From Oceanobacillus kimchii X50 (GTDB taxonomy: Bacteria > Bacillota > Bacilli > Bacillales > Amphibacillaceae): a stretch of 64,000 nt of DNA. Location: assembly GCF_000340475.1 (NCBI RefSeq), contig NZ_CM001792.1, forward strand, positions 1,758,659 through 1,822,658, read 5' to 3'. The position numbers were made by a program, and so were the translations under genes. Below are positions 14,709 to 22,199 of the stretch, in pieces. The notes beneath the pieces were generated by a model. It saw only the letters and a program-made list of their open reading frames with translations, ran no database searches and had not been told where the DNA came from. Position 1 is the stretch's first letter; each line of letters opens with the position of its first letter.

Positions 14709-17483
14709 ATGGCAGAGAATAAAGGCCAAAGTAGAACAGCAAGAAGACAACAACAGAAGAAATCAAAGAAATCAAGAAAATCAAATAAGCCAACTTGGAA
14801 AAAGGTATTAAAAATATTTTTATTCATTATGTTAGCAATGTTTGTAATTGGTATGGGGGTTGGTGCATATTGGATTGCTACAGCTCCGGACATTGACGAA
14901 GAAAAACTTACCGTTCCATTCTCTTCTACTTTACTAGATAAGAATGGTGAACAATTTGCAGAATTAAGTGCAGAAGAACGTAGAACACAAGTATCTTATG
15001 AAGATCTTCCAGATGTGCTAATTGATGCAGTAACAGCTACGGAAGATGCAAGATTTTTTGATCATGCTGGTGTCGATCCACGAAGGGTTGGCGGTGCAAT
15101 ACTAGCCAACGTTACCGATGGGTTCGGTTCTCAAGGTGCAAGTACGATCACTCAACAGGTTGTTGAACGAGCATTCTTAACACCTGAAAAGAAAGTAAGT
15201 ATAAAAGTACAAGAAATGTGGTTAGCTCTTAAGTTAGAGCGCGAATATACAAAAGAAGAAATTATGGAAATGTACTTAAATAGTATATTCTATGGCTCAC
15301 AAGCTTATGGTGTTGCGAACGCAGCGGAAACATACTTTGGTAAAACGGATCTTAACGATTTAACATTACCTGAAGCTGCAATACTAGCAGGATTACCACA
15401 ACGCCCGTCAGCTTATAATCCGTTCGAAAATCCGGAACTAACTGAAGAGCGAATGAATACCGTACTTACTCTAATGGTTCGTCACGGAAAAATTACCGAG
15501 GAGGAAGCTGAAGAAGCAAGACAAGTGGAAGTTACTTCCCTATTAAATGAATCAAAACCAGATCCGACGCCTTATGAGGCATTTATTCAACAAGTAAGAA
15601 AAGAAGTAGAAGAAAAAGTAGAAGACGCAAATATTGATACTGATGGCTTAACAATTCATACAACAATTGATCCAGATGCTCAAGAGCATGTTGAATCTCT
15701 CTTAGCGAATGATGGAAATTCGATTAATTATCCAGAAGATACACAAGGCGCTATCGTAGTGCTTGATACACAATCTGGTGCAATTGAAGCAATTGGTGGA
15801 AGAGTGGATACTGGAGATGTTAGTGGCTTTAACTATGCAACCCAAGGAAAAATGCAAATTGGTTCTGTAGCTAAACCACTTCTAGCTTATGGACCGGCGA
15901 TTGAATATAATCAAATGTCTACTTACCATCAAATTAATGATGACGGACCCTTTGAAATAGCTGGCTCTACTCCTATTCAAAACTATGGTCAATATCATGG
16001 TTGGGTATCAGCAAGGTATGCCGTACAAATGTCTCTAAATGTTCCAGCTGCTAAAACAATCGAATCTGTTGGATATGAAAATGCGCAAAACTTTGCGGAG
16101 AATTTAGGTCAGACCTTTGAAAACAATTTAGATGTAAGAGATGTAATCGGAGGAACAGGAAATAGTTCTAATCCAATGAAGATGGCTGGTGCGTACCGCG
16201 CATTTGGTAATGAAGGAATTTACAATGAACCTTATGCAGTAACGAAAGTAGAGTTTCCGGATGGTCGTACCATCGATTTGACACCTGAAGCTGAACCGGT
16301 CATGGAAGATTCCACAGCATATATGGTTACTGATATGATGCGTTCGGTAGTAGAAGATGGAACTGGGTCTTCTGTTCAAATCCCTGGACTTGATATAGCT
16401 GGTAAAACAGGAACAACCACATTAGATGGCGCTGATGGAAGTCCAGATGCTTGGTTTGTTGGTTATACTACAGACTACACGATTGCTGCTTGGACGGGAG
16501 GTCAACGTGTAAATGAAGACGGAGGCGTAAGCCGAGTAGCCTTAACAGACACGAGTTTATCTCGAGAAATGTTCCGCCAAACGATGGCACATATCTCAGA
16601 AGGTAACGATACTGCCAACTTTGAGAAACCAGATTCCGTTGTCGAAGTAAAAGTGGAAAAAGGTTCTAATCCCCCTGCTCTTGCTAGTGATTATACACCT
16701 AGTGAGCAGACGCTAACGGAATTATTTGTAAAAGGAACAGAACCAACAAGTGTATCAGAGAAATTTGATCAATTGGATGCGGTAAGTGGGTTAAATGCTA
16801 CTTACAACGAAGATTCAAACACGATTGATGTAACTTGGGATTATGATTCTGATGAGGATGTTAGCTTCGATGTTCGTGCAAGTTTAGATGGTGGAGATAT
16901 GCAAAACCTTTCCTCTACTGAGGATACATCAATGGAAATCTCTGAAGTTGAAGCTGGTGCTGAGTACGTTATTGAAGTAACAGCATCTAAAGATAATATG
17001 ACAAGTGAACCGGCTACAACTTCCCTTACGGTTCCCGGTGATGATGAAGAAGAAATTGATGAACTCCCATCAGTTAGTGGATTATCTGCTCAATATGTAG
17101 GAGATGGAGTGATCGATGTAAGTTGGAGCTATGATGGACCATCAGCATCATTTGAAGTGAGTGTAAATGGTCAGACACAAACTGTTCAATCTCAAGGATT
17201 AGAAGTAACGGGTGCGAGTCCTGGAGAGTATACCATTGAAGTGACACCAGTTAGTACCGAAGATAGTGGAATAACTGGACCTCCTCAATCTACTTCCGCT
17301 ACTGTACCAGATGAATCTGGAGGTAATGAAGGAGATAATGGAAGTGACGAAGGTAATGGTAATGATGAAGGTAATGGTAATGATGAGGGAAATGAAGATG
17401 AAGGTAACCCTGATCAAGGTGAAGGAAATCGTGAGGACGAAGATGGTGAACCTGATGATGAAGACCCGGGAGATCAAAATTAA
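14709..17483 (+). CDS. ponA: Class A penicillin-binding protein 1 (bifunctional glycosyltransferase/transpeptidase)
   Basis: Polymerises and cross-links peptidoglycan outside the membrane. It has 924 residues: a basic cytoplasmic tail, one membrane helix (about 37-60), a GT51 domain with catalytic E112 in ATEDARFFDH and the ITQQVVERAFL block, then a transpeptidase with S386-x-x-K389 (GSVAK), S442-L-N444 and K566-T-G. Two fibronectin-III-like modules follow (about 690-775 and 795-865), then an acidic Asn/Asp/Glu/Gly repeat tail. The ribosome-binding site is ACGGAGG. It is co-transcribed with recU and ends in a bidirectional terminator. Its recruiter gpsB is nearby. Confidence 0.96.
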   Translation: MAENKGQSRTARRQQQKKSKKSRKSNKPTWKKVLKIFLFIMLAMFVIGMGVGAYWIATAPDIDEEKLTVPFSSTLLDKNGEQFAELSAEERRTQVSYEDLPDVLIDAVTATEDARFFDHAGVDPRRVGGAILANVTDGFGSQGASTITQQVVERAFLTPEKKVSIKVQEMWLALKLEREYTKEEIMEMYLNSIFYGSQAYGVANAAETYFGKTDLNDLTLPEAAILAGLPQRPSAYNPFENPELTEERMNTVLTLMVRHGKITEEEAEEARQVEVTSLLNESKPDPTPYEAFIQQVRKEVEEKVEDANIDTDGLTIHTTIDPDAQEHVESLLANDGNSINYPEDTQGAIVVLDTQSGAIEAIGGRVDTGDVSGFNYATQGKMQIGSVAKPLLAYGPAIEYNQMSTYHQINDDGPFEIAGSTPIQNYGQYHGWVSARYAVQMSLNVPAAKTIESVGYENAQNFAENLGQTFENNLDVRDVIGGTGNSSNPMKMAGAYRAFGNEGIYNEPYAVTKVEFPDGRTIDLTPEAEPVMEDSTAYMVTDMMRSVVEDGTGSSVQIPGLDIAGKTGTTTLDGADGSPDAWFVGYTTDYTIAAWTGGQRVNEDGGVSRVALTDTSLSREMFRQTMAHISEGNDTANFEKPDSVVEVKVEKGSNPPALASDYTPSEQTLTELFVKGTEPTSVSEKFDQLDAVSGLNATYNEDSNTIDVTWDYDSDEDVSFDVRASLDGGDMQNLSSTEDTSMEISEVEAGAEYVIEVTASKDNMTSEPATTSLTVPGDDEEEIDELPSVSGLSAQYVGDGVIDVSWSYDGPSASFEVSVNGQTQTVQSQGLEVTGASPGEYTIEVTPVSTEDSGITGPPQSTSATVPDESGGNEGDNGSDEGNGNDEGNGNDEGNEDEGNPDQGEGNREDEDGEPDDEDPGDQN
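17349..17384 (+). repeat. Tandem 18-bp repeat in the ponA tail
   Basis: Two exact copies of an 18-base unit (17349-17366 and 17367-17384) encode Glu-Gly-Asn-Gly-Asn-Asp, with degenerate copies on both sides. The number of copies is likely to vary between strains. Confidence 0.8.
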
Positions 17484-17490
17484 ATAATAT

Positions 17491-17527
17491 AAAAAAGACG
17501 CAGCATTAATATTCGCTGCGTCTTTTT
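17491..17527. terminator. Bidirectional terminator between ponA and nth
   Basis: GACGCAGC pairs with GCTGCGTC, flanked by AAAAAA on the left and TTTTT on the right, so it has a U-tract in both directions and serves both convergent genes. Confidence 0.92.
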
Positions 17528-17543
17528 ATATTATTAATCATTC

Positions 17544-18194
17544 TCATGCTAGTTTCTTCATTCTTTTCTTTCCTTCTCTACATAATTCAAGAAGCGGGCA
17601 TTCTGGGCATTGCGGATTCCTTGCTTTGCAATGATATCTGCCAAAAAATATCATTCGATGATGTGTCACGCTCCATTCATCTCGTGGAACTTTTCTCATT
17701 AAAGTATTTTCTACTTCAAGAACGCTATCTTTCCATTTACATATACCAAGGCGTTTGGATACACGCTCTACATGTGTATCTACTGCTATAGATGGCTCAT
17801 TAAATGCAATCGATGCAACGACATTTGCTGTCTTTCTACCAACGCCTGCTAATTTAACAAGATCCTCTTTTGATGAAGGAACTTCTCCATTATATTCATC
17901 TAATAACATTTGACAAAGCTTTTGAATATTTTTTGCTTTAGAACGATATAGTCCAATGGAACGAATATCATTCTCTAACTCACTTAATTCTACAGATAAA
18001 TAATCTTCCGGTGTTTTATATTTTTGGAAAAGATCCGCAGTTACTTTATTAACTAGTTTATCCGTACATTGAGCAGACAAAAGAACAGCAATTACCAGTT
18101 CAAATGGGTTAGAATGTTCCAGTTCACCTTTAGCATCAGGGAACATCTCCGCCATAACATCTAGACATTGTCGTATTTGTTTTTGATTTAGCAC
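17544..18194 (-). CDS. nth: Endonuclease III (DNA glycosylase/AP lyase)
   Basis: Excises oxidised pyrimidines and cuts the abasic site. 216 residues, the family length. The helix-hairpin-helix LAGVGRKTANVVAS carries catalytic K121; catalytic D139 lies in AVDTHVERV. The C-terminal iron-sulfur cluster is intact: C189, C196, C199 and C205 (Cys-x6-Cys-x2-Cys-x5-Cys). The start is GTG with a GAGGGGG site eight bases upstream. It begins three bases after the dnaD stop, so the two are coupled. In B. subtilis ypoC follows nth; here no such gene is present before the terminator. Confidence 0.96.
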   Translation of the reverse strand: MLNQKQIRQCLDVMAEMFPDAKGELEHSNPFELVIAVLLSAQCTDKLVNKVTADLFQKYKTPEDYLSVELSELENDIRSIGLYRSKAKNIQKLCQMLLDEYNGEVPSSKEDLVKLAGVGRKTANVVASIAFNEPSIAVDTHVERVSKRLGICKWKDSVLEVENTLMRKVPRDEWSVTHHRMIFFGRYHCKARNPQCPECPLLELCREGKKRMKKLA

Positions 18195-18197
18195 AGC

Positions 18198-18875
18198 TTA
18201 TTCCCCCTCTAGCCAATTATAATAAAACGATGTATCTCTTTTTTGATTGGGTGTTGACGATTGTTGATTTTGGTGAAATGGTTGACTTGCTTTTCGTGCA
18301 TCCTGTACAGAATGAATCCCTTTTCTCTTCCACTCTCTTAAGATCCGGTCTATATATTTAAAATTAAGTTTCCCCATTAATACGGATTCTCTTAATCCAG
18401 CTTTAATTAATGATGGTTCTATATCATCATCATCTATCCAAGTGTTAATAGTCTCAATTTCAAATGGAGATAACGGTCTACCAAATTCTTGTTCAAAAAG
18501 AATAAAAATGGTACCAATCGGATCTTCTGATTCACTATTTTCTTGCTTTGTTGTGTATAACTTTTCCCATAAGGGTTCTAGAGAATAAGATTCGCTATAA
18601 GGTTCGACTTGTTCATTTTTCTCTATCGTTAATAAACCTTGTTGAAGTAATTTACGTAAAATTTGAGCACATTGTTTTTCATCAAAACTAACGAAATGTG
18701 CCAATTCTGACGGGGTTGGAAAATCATTATTTTTTTCTGAAAATCGTAGTAATTGTAAAATCAACATTACTTCTGCTTCGTGAAGACCTAATAGATGATA
18801 GTCGGTAAGAAGTTTCGCAGGAATACTAAGTTGATTTTTTACAATCTCATGTAATTGTAAATTTCTCTTTTTCAT
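18198..18875 (-). CDS. dnaD: Replication initiation/restart protein DnaD
   Basis: DnaD acts with DnaB and DnaI to load the replicative helicase at oriC and at stalled forks. The 225-residue protein has an N-terminal winged-helix domain (residues about 1-110, with ELAHFVSFDEKQCAQILRKL) and a C-terminal DDBH2 domain (FEQEFGRPLSPFEIETINTW, then YIDRILREWKRKGI with the conserved YxxxIL-W core). I start at the ATG 18873-18875, which has GAGGTG before it; the longer frame adds 24 residues with no site. It lies between asnS and nth as in B. subtilis. Confidence 0.94.
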   Translation of the reverse strand: MKKRNLQLHEIVKNQLSIPAKLLTDYHLLGLHEAEVMLILQLLRFSEKNNDFPTPSELAHFVSFDEKQCAQILRKLLQQGLLTIEKNEQVEPYSESYSLEPLWEKLYTTKQENSESEDPIGTIFILFEQEFGRPLSPFEIETINTWIDDDDIEPSLIKAGLRESVLMGKLNFKYIDRILREWKRKGIHSVQDARKASQPFHQNQQSSTPNQKRDTSFYYNWLEGE

Positions 18876-18921
18876 TAGTAAGCACCTCAATAATAGTATA
18901 GCATGTACACATAGTTTAGAA

Positions 18922-18952
18922 AGAAAAATCCCTAGCGAAAAATGCAAGGGAT
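18922..18952 (-). terminator. Hairpin after asnS
   Basis: On the minus strand ATCCCT pairs with AGGGAT around a loop that can extend with GC pairs, followed by TTTTCTTTC. It separates asnS from dnaD and probably lets only part of the transcript continue. Confidence 0.65.
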
Positions 18953-18965
18953 CGGTTCCTTTATA

Positions 18966-20258
18966 TTAAGGATATAGACGATTTAGTAGACGTGGGAATG
19001 GGATTGTTTCACGAACATGTTCCACTCCAGATAACCATGCTACTGTACGCTCTAATCCTAATCCAAATCCAGAGTGTGGTACACTTCCATACTTACGTAG
19101 TTCTAAGTACCACTGATAAGCGGGTCCAGTTAATCCATGTTCTTCGTAACGCTGTTCCATTAGTTCTAAATCATCAATTCGTTGAGATCCACCTATAATT
19201 TCACCGTAACCTTCTGGGGCAATTAGATCAGCACATAAAACAACATCTGATCGATTAGGATCTGGTTTCATATAAAAAGCTTTGATATCTTTCGGGTAAT
19301 TAGTTATAAATACTGGCATATCATAGCTTTCCGCAATTGCAGTTTCATGCGGTGCGCCAAAGTCCTCTCCCCATTCAATATCATCAAAGCCTTTTTCTTT
19401 TAACATATCAATTGCTTCATCATATGAAATTCTAGGAAATGGAGCTTTTATCTTCTCTAATTTAGATAGATCTCTTTCAAGAACAGATAGCTCCAATTTG
19501 CAATTTGTTAATACAGATTGAACAATATGGCTAACATAGTTTTCTTGTATTTTTAAGCTATCTTCATGTTCAACAAATGCCATCTCAGGTTCAATCATCC
19601 AAAATTCGATAAGATGTCTTCTAGTTTTTGATTTTTCTGCTCGGAAAGTTGGTCCGAATGAAAATACTTTTCCTAACGCCATTGCAGCTGCTTCCATGTA
19701 CAGTTGCCCACTTTGTGAAAGGTATGCTTCTTCATCAAAGTACTTTGTATGAAATAACTCTGTAGTTCCCTCTGCAGAAGATCCAGTAAGAATCGGTGGA
19801 TCTACTTTTACAAATCCTTCTTCATTAAAATACTCATACGTAGAACGAATAATTTCATTTCTAATTTTCATTACAGCATGTTGTTTTTTGGAACGTAGCC
19901 ATAGGTGGCGATGATCCATTAAAAATTCCGTTCCATGTTCTTTAGGCGTGATTGGATAGTCATTAGCTTCATGAATCAATTCAACATTAGAAACTTGCAT
20001 TTCATATCCAAAGTCAGATCGTGTATCTTCAACAATCTTACCAGTCACGTAAAGAGATGATTCTTGTGTAATGTTTTTTGATGTTGAAAATACATCTTCA
20101 GGTACATCACTTTTTACTACCACTCCTTGCATAAATCCTGTTCCATCACGTAATTGTAAAAAAGCAATTTTTCCGCTAGATCGTTTGTTAGATAACCATG
20201 CACCAATGGTTACCTCTTTTTCTACATATTGTGGTGCCTGTGCTATTGTAATTTTCAT
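18966..20258 (-). CDS. asnS: Asparaginyl-tRNA synthetase
   Basis: A class II aminoacyl-tRNA synthetase that charges tRNA-Asn. It has 430 residues. The N-terminal OB-fold anticodon domain (residues about 1-110, [24 protein letters not shown] in two halves) is followed by the catalytic core: motif 2 with [20 protein letters not shown] and motif 3 with [13 protein letters not shown]. The motif-2 wording distinguishes it from AspS. A GGAGG site precedes the ATG. It lies directly downstream of aspB, an order shared with B. subtilis. No T-box leader is seen between aspB and asnS. Confidence 0.95.
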   Translation of the reverse strand: MKITIAQAPQYVEKEVTIGAWLSNKRSSGKIAFLQLRDGTGFMQGVVVKSDVPEDVFSTSKNITQESSLYVTGKIVEDTRSDFGYEMQVSNVELIHEANDYPITPKEHGTEFLMDHRHLWLRSKKQHAVMKIRNEIIRSTYEYFNEEGFVKVDPPILTGSSAEGTTELFHTKYFDEEAYLSQSGQLYMEAAAMALGKVFSFGPTFRAEKSKTRRHLIEFWMIEPEMAFVEHEDSLKIQENYVSHIVQSVLTNCKLELSVLERDLSKLEKIKAPFPRISYDEAIDMLKEKGFDDIEWGEDFGAPHETAIAESYDMPVFITNYPKDIKAFYMKPDPNRSDVVLCADLIAPEGYGEIIGGSQRIDDLELMEQRYEEHGLTGPAYQWYLELRKYGSVPHSGFGLGLERTVAWLSGVEHVRETIPFPRLLNRLYP

Positions 20259-20271
20259 GGTAAGTCCTCCG

Positions 20272-21456
20272 TTATTTATGATTTAGAACGAATCGATGAA
20301 TTCGATTAGCTGCTTCTGTAAGTTCTTCAATAGATAATGCATAGGATAAACGTACATTATCTGGTGATCCAAATCCAGAACCCGGTACTAATGCAACTTT
20401 TTCTTCTTCTAAGAGTGCAGCTACCCATTCATCTACAGTTGCAAAACCATTCATTTCAGCTGCTTTTTTTGCATTAGGAAACAGATAGAATGCGCCTTCT
20501 GGTTTGATGCATTCCATTCCAGGAATATCTTGGATTAATTTATAAAAAGCATCTAATCGTTCAGCGAATATTTTCTTATATTCTAACGATATATTACCTG
20601 GATCTTTCGTATAAGCCGCTAATGCTCCATATTGTGCAATCGATGTAGGATTTGATGTTGAATGGGAAGCAAGATTGGTCATTGCTTTGATAATTGTTTC
20701 ATTACCTGCAGCATATCCAATTCTCCAACCAGTCATTGCATGTGATTTAGAAACACCATTTATAATAATGGTTTGATTATATAATTCATCAGATATAGAA
20801 GCTATAGATACATGTTCTTTTGATGTATAAATCAACTTCTCATAAATTTCGTCTGAAACAATAATGATATTATGTTTAAGGCATACTTCACCGAGCGCTT
20901 CTAATTCTCCTTTTGAATACATTAATCCCGTTGGGTTAGATGGTGAATTAATAATTACTGCTTTGGTTTTTGAAGTAATAGCCTCTTCTAATTGCTTTGG
21001 TGTTATTTTAAAATCATTGTTCTCATCAGCAGGTAAAATTACTGGGTTTCCCTCAGCGAGTTTTACTTGTTCAGGATAACTAACCCAATATGGTGATGGT
21101 ATAATCACTTCGTCTTCCTTATTTAAAATCACTTGAAAAAGTGTATATAAAGCATGTTTTGCCCCATTGGTTACGATAATTTGCTTATCATTATAAGTAA
21201 GGCCGTTATCTTGTTGAAACTTGTCAATGATTGCTAGTTTTAACTCTGCAATACCCCCAGCAGGAGTATACTTTGTTAGACCATTGTTCATTGCTTGCTG
21301 AGCACCATCTATAATATATGCTGGTGTATTAAAATCTGGCTCACCTGCTCCTAAGCCAATTACATCAAATCCTTGTTTTTTTAAATCTTTTGCTTTAGCA
21401 GTTATCGCTAATGTAGATGATGGTGTTAATGTTTGAACTCTTTGTGCTAATTCCAT
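20272..21456 (-). CDS. aspB: Aspartate aminotransferase (class I, PLP-dependent)
   Basis: Interconverts aspartate and 2-oxoglutarate with oxaloacetate and glutamate. The 394-residue protein has the [11 protein letters not shown]-terminal substrate segment, the NSPSNPTG loop, the Asp-Tyr/Glu region VSDEIYEKL, and the PLP lysine in [18 protein letters not shown]; the C-terminal arginine lies in NVRLSYALS. This is the Ib subgroup typical of Bacillus. Start is the ATG at 21454-21456, preceded by GAGAGGAG; the GTG 18 bases earlier overlaps the ribosome-binding site. It follows ypmB and precedes asnS. Confidence 0.94.
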   Translation of the reverse strand: MELAQRVQTLTPSSTLAITAKAKDLKKQGFDVIGLGAGEPDFNTPAYIIDGAQQAMNNGLTKYTPAGGIAELKLAIIDKFQQDNGLTYNDKQIIVTNGAKHALYTLFQVILNKEDEVIIPSPYWVSYPEQVKLAEGNPVILPADENNDFKITPKQLEEAITSKTKAVIINSPSNPTGLMYSKGELEALGEVCLKHNIIIVSDEIYEKLIYTSKEHVSIASISDELYNQTIIINGVSKSHAMTGWRIGYAAGNETIIKAMTNLASHSTSNPTSIAQYGALAAYTKDPGNISLEYKKIFAERLDAFYKLIQDIPGMECIKPEGAFYLFPNAKKAAEMNGFATVDEWVAALLEEEKVALVPGSGFGSPDNVRLSYALSIEELTEAANRIHRFVLNHK

Positions 21457-21473
21457 ATTTTTTTCTCCTCTCA

Positions 21474-21989
21474 CTAATAAAACATCTTCGGATATTTAAA
21501 TTGTTCCTGTAAAGATCCATCTGTAATGGAATGATAATTCATCACATAATTATTTTCATTATCATGATATGTAATTTCCCAGTAAGCTTCTCCCTCCACT
21601 AATGCAGGAGTTACATTTACTAACTTACAAGAACCACATGAAGACTGCCAGGTCTCAATTAATGTATTTTTAGATAGCATATCTTCCATATCAAAAACGG
21701 TTAATTGTCGTTGCTCACCTTCTAATGGATAAAAGACCAGTTTATCTTCACCTGCTTCATTCATTGCTTCTAAAACATGATAACTGTTCGTTCCATGAAA
21801 AGATTCAATGGAATGGATATCCACATAAGAAGTTTGTTCTAATAGCTGTGTTTTTGTTGTATCCATTTCTGATGTTCTACTATCATTAATGACTTGATAT
21901 AAATATATACAATAGGCAAGTAATGAAATTAGAATAATACCTATACCAACAAGCGAATATATAAACCATTTACGTTTTGTATTCGTCAT
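21474..21989 (-). CDS. ypmB: YpmB-like membrane-anchored protein (PepSY-like)
   Basis: A 171-residue protein with a short basic cytoplasmic start and one membrane helix (residues about 9-32, WFIYSLVGIGIILISLLAYC), the rest outside the cell. The extracytoplasmic part resembles the PepSY/DUF5590 fold of YpmB (WEITYHDNENNYVMNYHSITDG). Function unknown. It occupies the position of ypmB in B. subtilis, between dinG and aspB, and ends just before the aspB ribosome-binding site. A good promoter and a palindrome lie upstream. Confidence 0.8.
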   Translation of the reverse strand: MTNTKRKWFIYSLVGIGIILISLLAYCIYLYQVINDSRTSEMDTTKTQLLEQTSYVDIHSIESFHGTNSYHVLEAMNEAGEDKLVFYPLEGEQRQLTVFDMEDMLSKNTLIETWQSSCGSCKLVNVTPALVEGEAYWEITYHDNENNYVMNYHSITDGSLQEQFKYPKMFY

Positions 21990-22028
21990 AAATTTCCATC
22001 CGATCCCATTCTAATTGAAGTATTTTTA

Positions 22029-22049
22029 AAATATACTAAGAGTATATTT
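22029..22049. promoter_or_regulatory. Perfect 9-bp palindrome just downstream of the ypmB promoter
   Basis: AAATATACT and AGTATATTT are exact inverted repeats separated by three bases. They start a few bases after the predicted transcription start, the position of a repressor operator or a 5' stabilising hairpin. No regulator can be named. Confidence 0.45.
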
Positions 22050-22058
22050 CTTTTTTTT

Positions 22059-22087
22059 ACTATACATAGCAAAAAATCATCTGTAAA
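22059..22087 (-). promoter_or_regulatory. Sigma-A promoter for ypmB-aspB-asnS
   Basis: TTTACA (22082-22087) and TATAGT (22059-22064) on the minus strand, spacing 17, each match the consensus at five of six positions. Confidence 0.6.
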
Positions 22088-22171
22088 TAATAATAACACG
22101 TCAAAAAGGTGATTGCTGATTTGATGTAAAAATTTTACCGACCAATTCGATTGTTCTTTAATTATTGTGCT

Positions 22172-22199
22172 GATGCCTTGTTATAAGGCATCATTTTTT
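22172..22199 (+). terminator. Hairpin with T-run on the plus strand, overlapping the end of dinG
   Basis: GATGCCTT pairs with AAGGCATC and is followed by ATTTTTTTT on the plus strand. The minus-strand dinG stop codon lies in the loop. In the dinG direction there is no U-tract, so the full terminator signature faces antisense to dinG. Confidence 0.55.

Noticed and set aside
20259..20271. T-box riboswitch before asnS
   Set aside because: Only 13 bases separate aspB and asnS, and no T-box core or specifier structure was seen further upstream.
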